From positions 2,654,836 through 2,718,835 of the forward strand of contig NZ_CP028858.1 in assembly GCF_003058365.1 (NCBI RefSeq): DNA of 64,000 nt, in the 5' to 3' direction. Positions 62,253-64,000 of the stretch are shown in pieces (within the stretch, counting starts at the first letter, position 1; each line of letters starts with the position of its first letter). The stretch comes from Halococcoides cellulosivorans (lineage in GTDB: Archaea > Halobacteriota > Halobacteria > Halobacteriales > Haloarculaceae). A program made the translations under genes and the position numbers. The notes under the pieces were generated by a model, which saw only the letters and a list, made by a program, of their open reading frames with translations, searched no databases and was not told the DNA's origin.

Positions 62253-63983
62253 ATGAACACAGTCGAACAGTACAAACAGAACAAACATCCGCTCGACGTC
62301 ATCCAGGACGTCCGCGAGTACGCCGACGGTGGGCTCTCCTTCGCAGAGATCGAAGACCGCGCCGGCGACGGTGAATGGGAGCGGCTCAAGTGGGCCGGGC
62401 TGTACGCCCACGGCGAGCACGACGACTACTTCATGAAGCGGACGAAGGCCCCGGGCGGGTATCTCACGCCCGAGCAGGCCGAAGTCATCGGCGAGGTCGC
62501 CACCGAGTACGCCACCGCACCCGAGCGGTTCGGCGGTGCAGAGCAAAACGACATCTGGGGCGACGCGTACCTCGATCTGACGACCCGCCAGGACATCCAG
62601 ATGCACTGGATCGAAGTCGAGGACGTCCCCGAGATCTGGGAGACCTACGAGGAGGTCGGCCTGACGACGATCCAGGGCTGTGGGGACTCCGCACGGAACG
62701 TGCTGGGCTGTCCGGCCGCCGGGCTGGACGGCCACGAGTGTTTCGACGCCCAGCCAGTGATCGACGCCGTCAACGAATTCTTCACCGAAAATCGGGAGTA
62801 CGCCAACCTCCCCCGGAAGTTCAAGATGACGATCACGGGCTGTACCCACGACTGCGGGCAGTCCCAGATCAACGACGTCGGGCTGACGCCGGCCCGGAAA
62901 GAGGTCGAGGGCGAGGACATCTACGGGTTCCACTGCAAGGTCGGCGGCGGGCTCTCGGACGGGCCACGGATGGCCACGCAGATGGACGTGTTCGTCCCGC
63001 CGGGCGACACCGTCGAGTTCTGCCGTGCGATCGCTCAGACGTTCAAGGAACTGGGAGACCGCAACAATCGGGGCGTCTGCCGAATGCGCTATCTGGTCGA
63101 ACAGATGGGCACCGAGGAGTTCGAGGCCGCGGTCCGGCGGCGCTGTTCGGTCGAACTGCCGACGAGTGGCGAGGACCTCACCGAGGGGTACACCGGCGAT
63201 CACGTCGGCGTCCACGACCAGAAGACAGACGGCCTGAAATACGTCGGCTTCAACGTCATCGCGGGCCGAATGAGCGGCGAGGAGTTCGCCGAGGCCGCCC
63301 GTGCCGCCGAGAAATACGGGACCGAGGACGCCTCGGTCCGGCTGGCGACCGATCAGAACTTCCTGATCACCCATATTCCGGCCGAAAACGTCAGTGACCT
63401 GATGAGCGAGCCGTTCGCCCGGAAGTACAGCCCCGATCCCGGGCCGTTCTCGCGGGGCGCGGTCGGCTGTACGGGATCGGAGTTCTGTAACTACGGCATC
63501 ATCGAGACGAAAAATCGCGTCTACCGGTGGGCGAAAGCCCTCGACCGACGCATCGACACGCCCGACGATCTGGACGTCGTCCGGATGCACATGTCGGGCT
63601 GTTCGGCCTCGTGTGCGCAACCCCAGATCGCCGACATCGGCTTCCGCGGCGAGACCGTCAAAGTGGATGATCCGGAAGATTCCAGCAACGTCGAGGGCGA
63701 CGCGATCGTCGAAGGGATGGACTTCGGCCTGGGCGGCGCGCTCGGGGCGGACAACGAATTCCTGGACTGGGTCGAGTCCGCCGTGCCCGCGCGCGCGGTG
63801 ATTCCCGCACTCGAAGAGCTGTTCGACGCCTACAGCGCAGAGCGCGAGGAGAGCGAACGGTTCTACGAGTGGTGTCGCCGCGTCGAGAACGATCGGCTGC
63901 GATCGGTTATGCAGCGGGCCGACGCGCCCGTTGCCGCTGGCGTCGCACAGGAATCGGGCGGCCGGGGGGCCAGCGATGACTGA
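62253..63983 (+). CDS. nirA: Ferredoxin-dependent assimilatory nitrite/sulfite reductase
   Basis: A 576-aa siroheme enzyme with the twofold reductase repeat. Cluster ligands are seen in VGCTGSEFCNYG and MSGCSASCAQPQ (CxxxxxC and CxxxC), and the N-terminal parachute with TRQDIQMHWIE matches nitrite reductases of haloarchaeal assimilation. It reduces nitrite to ammonium (or sulfite to sulfide) with reduced ferredoxin. Start ATG 62253; the frame from 61644 covers another gene. It overlaps the next start by 8 bp. Confidence 0.87.
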   Translation: MNTVEQYKQNKHPLDVIQDVREYADGGLSFAEIEDRAGDGEWERLKWAGLYAHGEHDDYFMKRTKAPGGYLTPEQAEVIGEVATEYATAPERFGGAEQNDIWGDAYLDLTTRQDIQMHWIEVEDVPEIWETYEEVGLTTIQGCGDSARNVLGCPAAGLDGHECFDAQPVIDAVNEFFTENREYANLPRKFKMTITGCTHDCGQSQINDVGLTPARKEVEGEDIYGFHCKVGGGLSDGPRMATQMDVFVPPGDTVEFCRAIAQTFKELGDRNNRGVCRMRYLVEQMGTEEFEAAVRRRCSVELPTSGEDLTEGYTGDHVGVHDQKTDGLKYVGFNVIAGRMSGEEFAEAARAAEKYGTEDASVRLATDQNFLITHIPAENVSDLMSEPFARKYSPDPGPFSRGAVGCTGSEFCNYGIIETKNRVYRWAKALDRRIDTPDDLDVVRMHMSGCSASCAQPQIADIGFRGETVKVDDPEDSSNVEGDAIVEGMDFGLGGALGADNEFLDWVESAVPARAVIPALEELFDAYSAEREESERFYEWCRRVENDRLRSVMQRADAPVAAGVAQESGGRGASDD

Positions 63984-64000
63984 TCGTCGTCCCGGCGTTC
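63976..64000 (+). CDS. Start of a following gene, cut by the window edge
   Basis: An ATG inside the end of nirA opens another frame (MTDRRPGV). The overlap suggests translational coupling. The product cannot be guessed from eight residues; a nitrate assimilation gene would fit. Confidence 0.4.

Overview
The window is haloarchaeal (class Halobacteria). The evidence is an acidic proteome, leaderless-looking genes with TATA-type promoters, GTG starts, twin-arginine secretion signals, an archaeal-type 3-dehydroquinate synthase II, TiaS, an archaeal prepilin peptidase and split PntA subunits. A secreted GH10 xylanase with a dockerin-like tail and a large secreted protein with cohesin-like and dockerin-like modules suggest a polysaccharide-degrading halophile, perhaps Halorhabdus-like; the genus is an inference.

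The window has two halves. Positions 1 to about 15,500 are an accessory island, visibly lower in G+C than the rest. In order it holds: a cut-off DUF6884/YaaA-like gene; two superfamily II helicases; a four-gene operon (53-aa microprotein, DndD-like zinc-hook ATPase, a protein resembling Dnd-associated protein 4, and a protein made of a duplicated domain); then, convergent to it, a DUF1998-type helicase overlapping a single-HKD phospholipase D-like protein; then an IS5-type insertion sequence that has truncated a small gene next to a Tat-exported protein. No modification enzyme is inside the window. The set looks like the effector half of a DNA-modification-dependent defence system mixing Dnd/Pbe-like and Dpd/DISARM-like parts.

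From about 15.9 kb onward the sequence is G+C-rich core genome: shikimate pathway, proton-translocating transhydrogenase (pntA1-pntA2-pntB), mutS, an ammonium transport operon (leader peptide-amt-glnK-Lrp regulator), hemL, a cohesin/dockerin GLUG protein, pcm, hisI, prepilin peptidase, a DUF58-DUF4350-DUF4129-MoxR cluster, tiaS, xylanase, tRNA-Lys, serB, metY, a CPBP protease and an assimilatory nitrite/sulfite reductase.

The core half is interrupted at two convergent gene junctions, after pntB and after mutS. At both, foreign-looking genes on the minus strand (HEPN-MNT toxin-antitoxin, Tat-exported proteins, a serine protease) lie between the intact gene and one or more extra copies of its 3' end. 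Debris of the convergent neighbour is also present. A third 3' end, that of the 3-dehydroquinate synthase gene, is followed by three 27-bp repeats that each repeat its last codons and stop and each fold into a hairpin. These 3'-end duplications, the composite island and the 24-codon leader of amt are the most unusual content.
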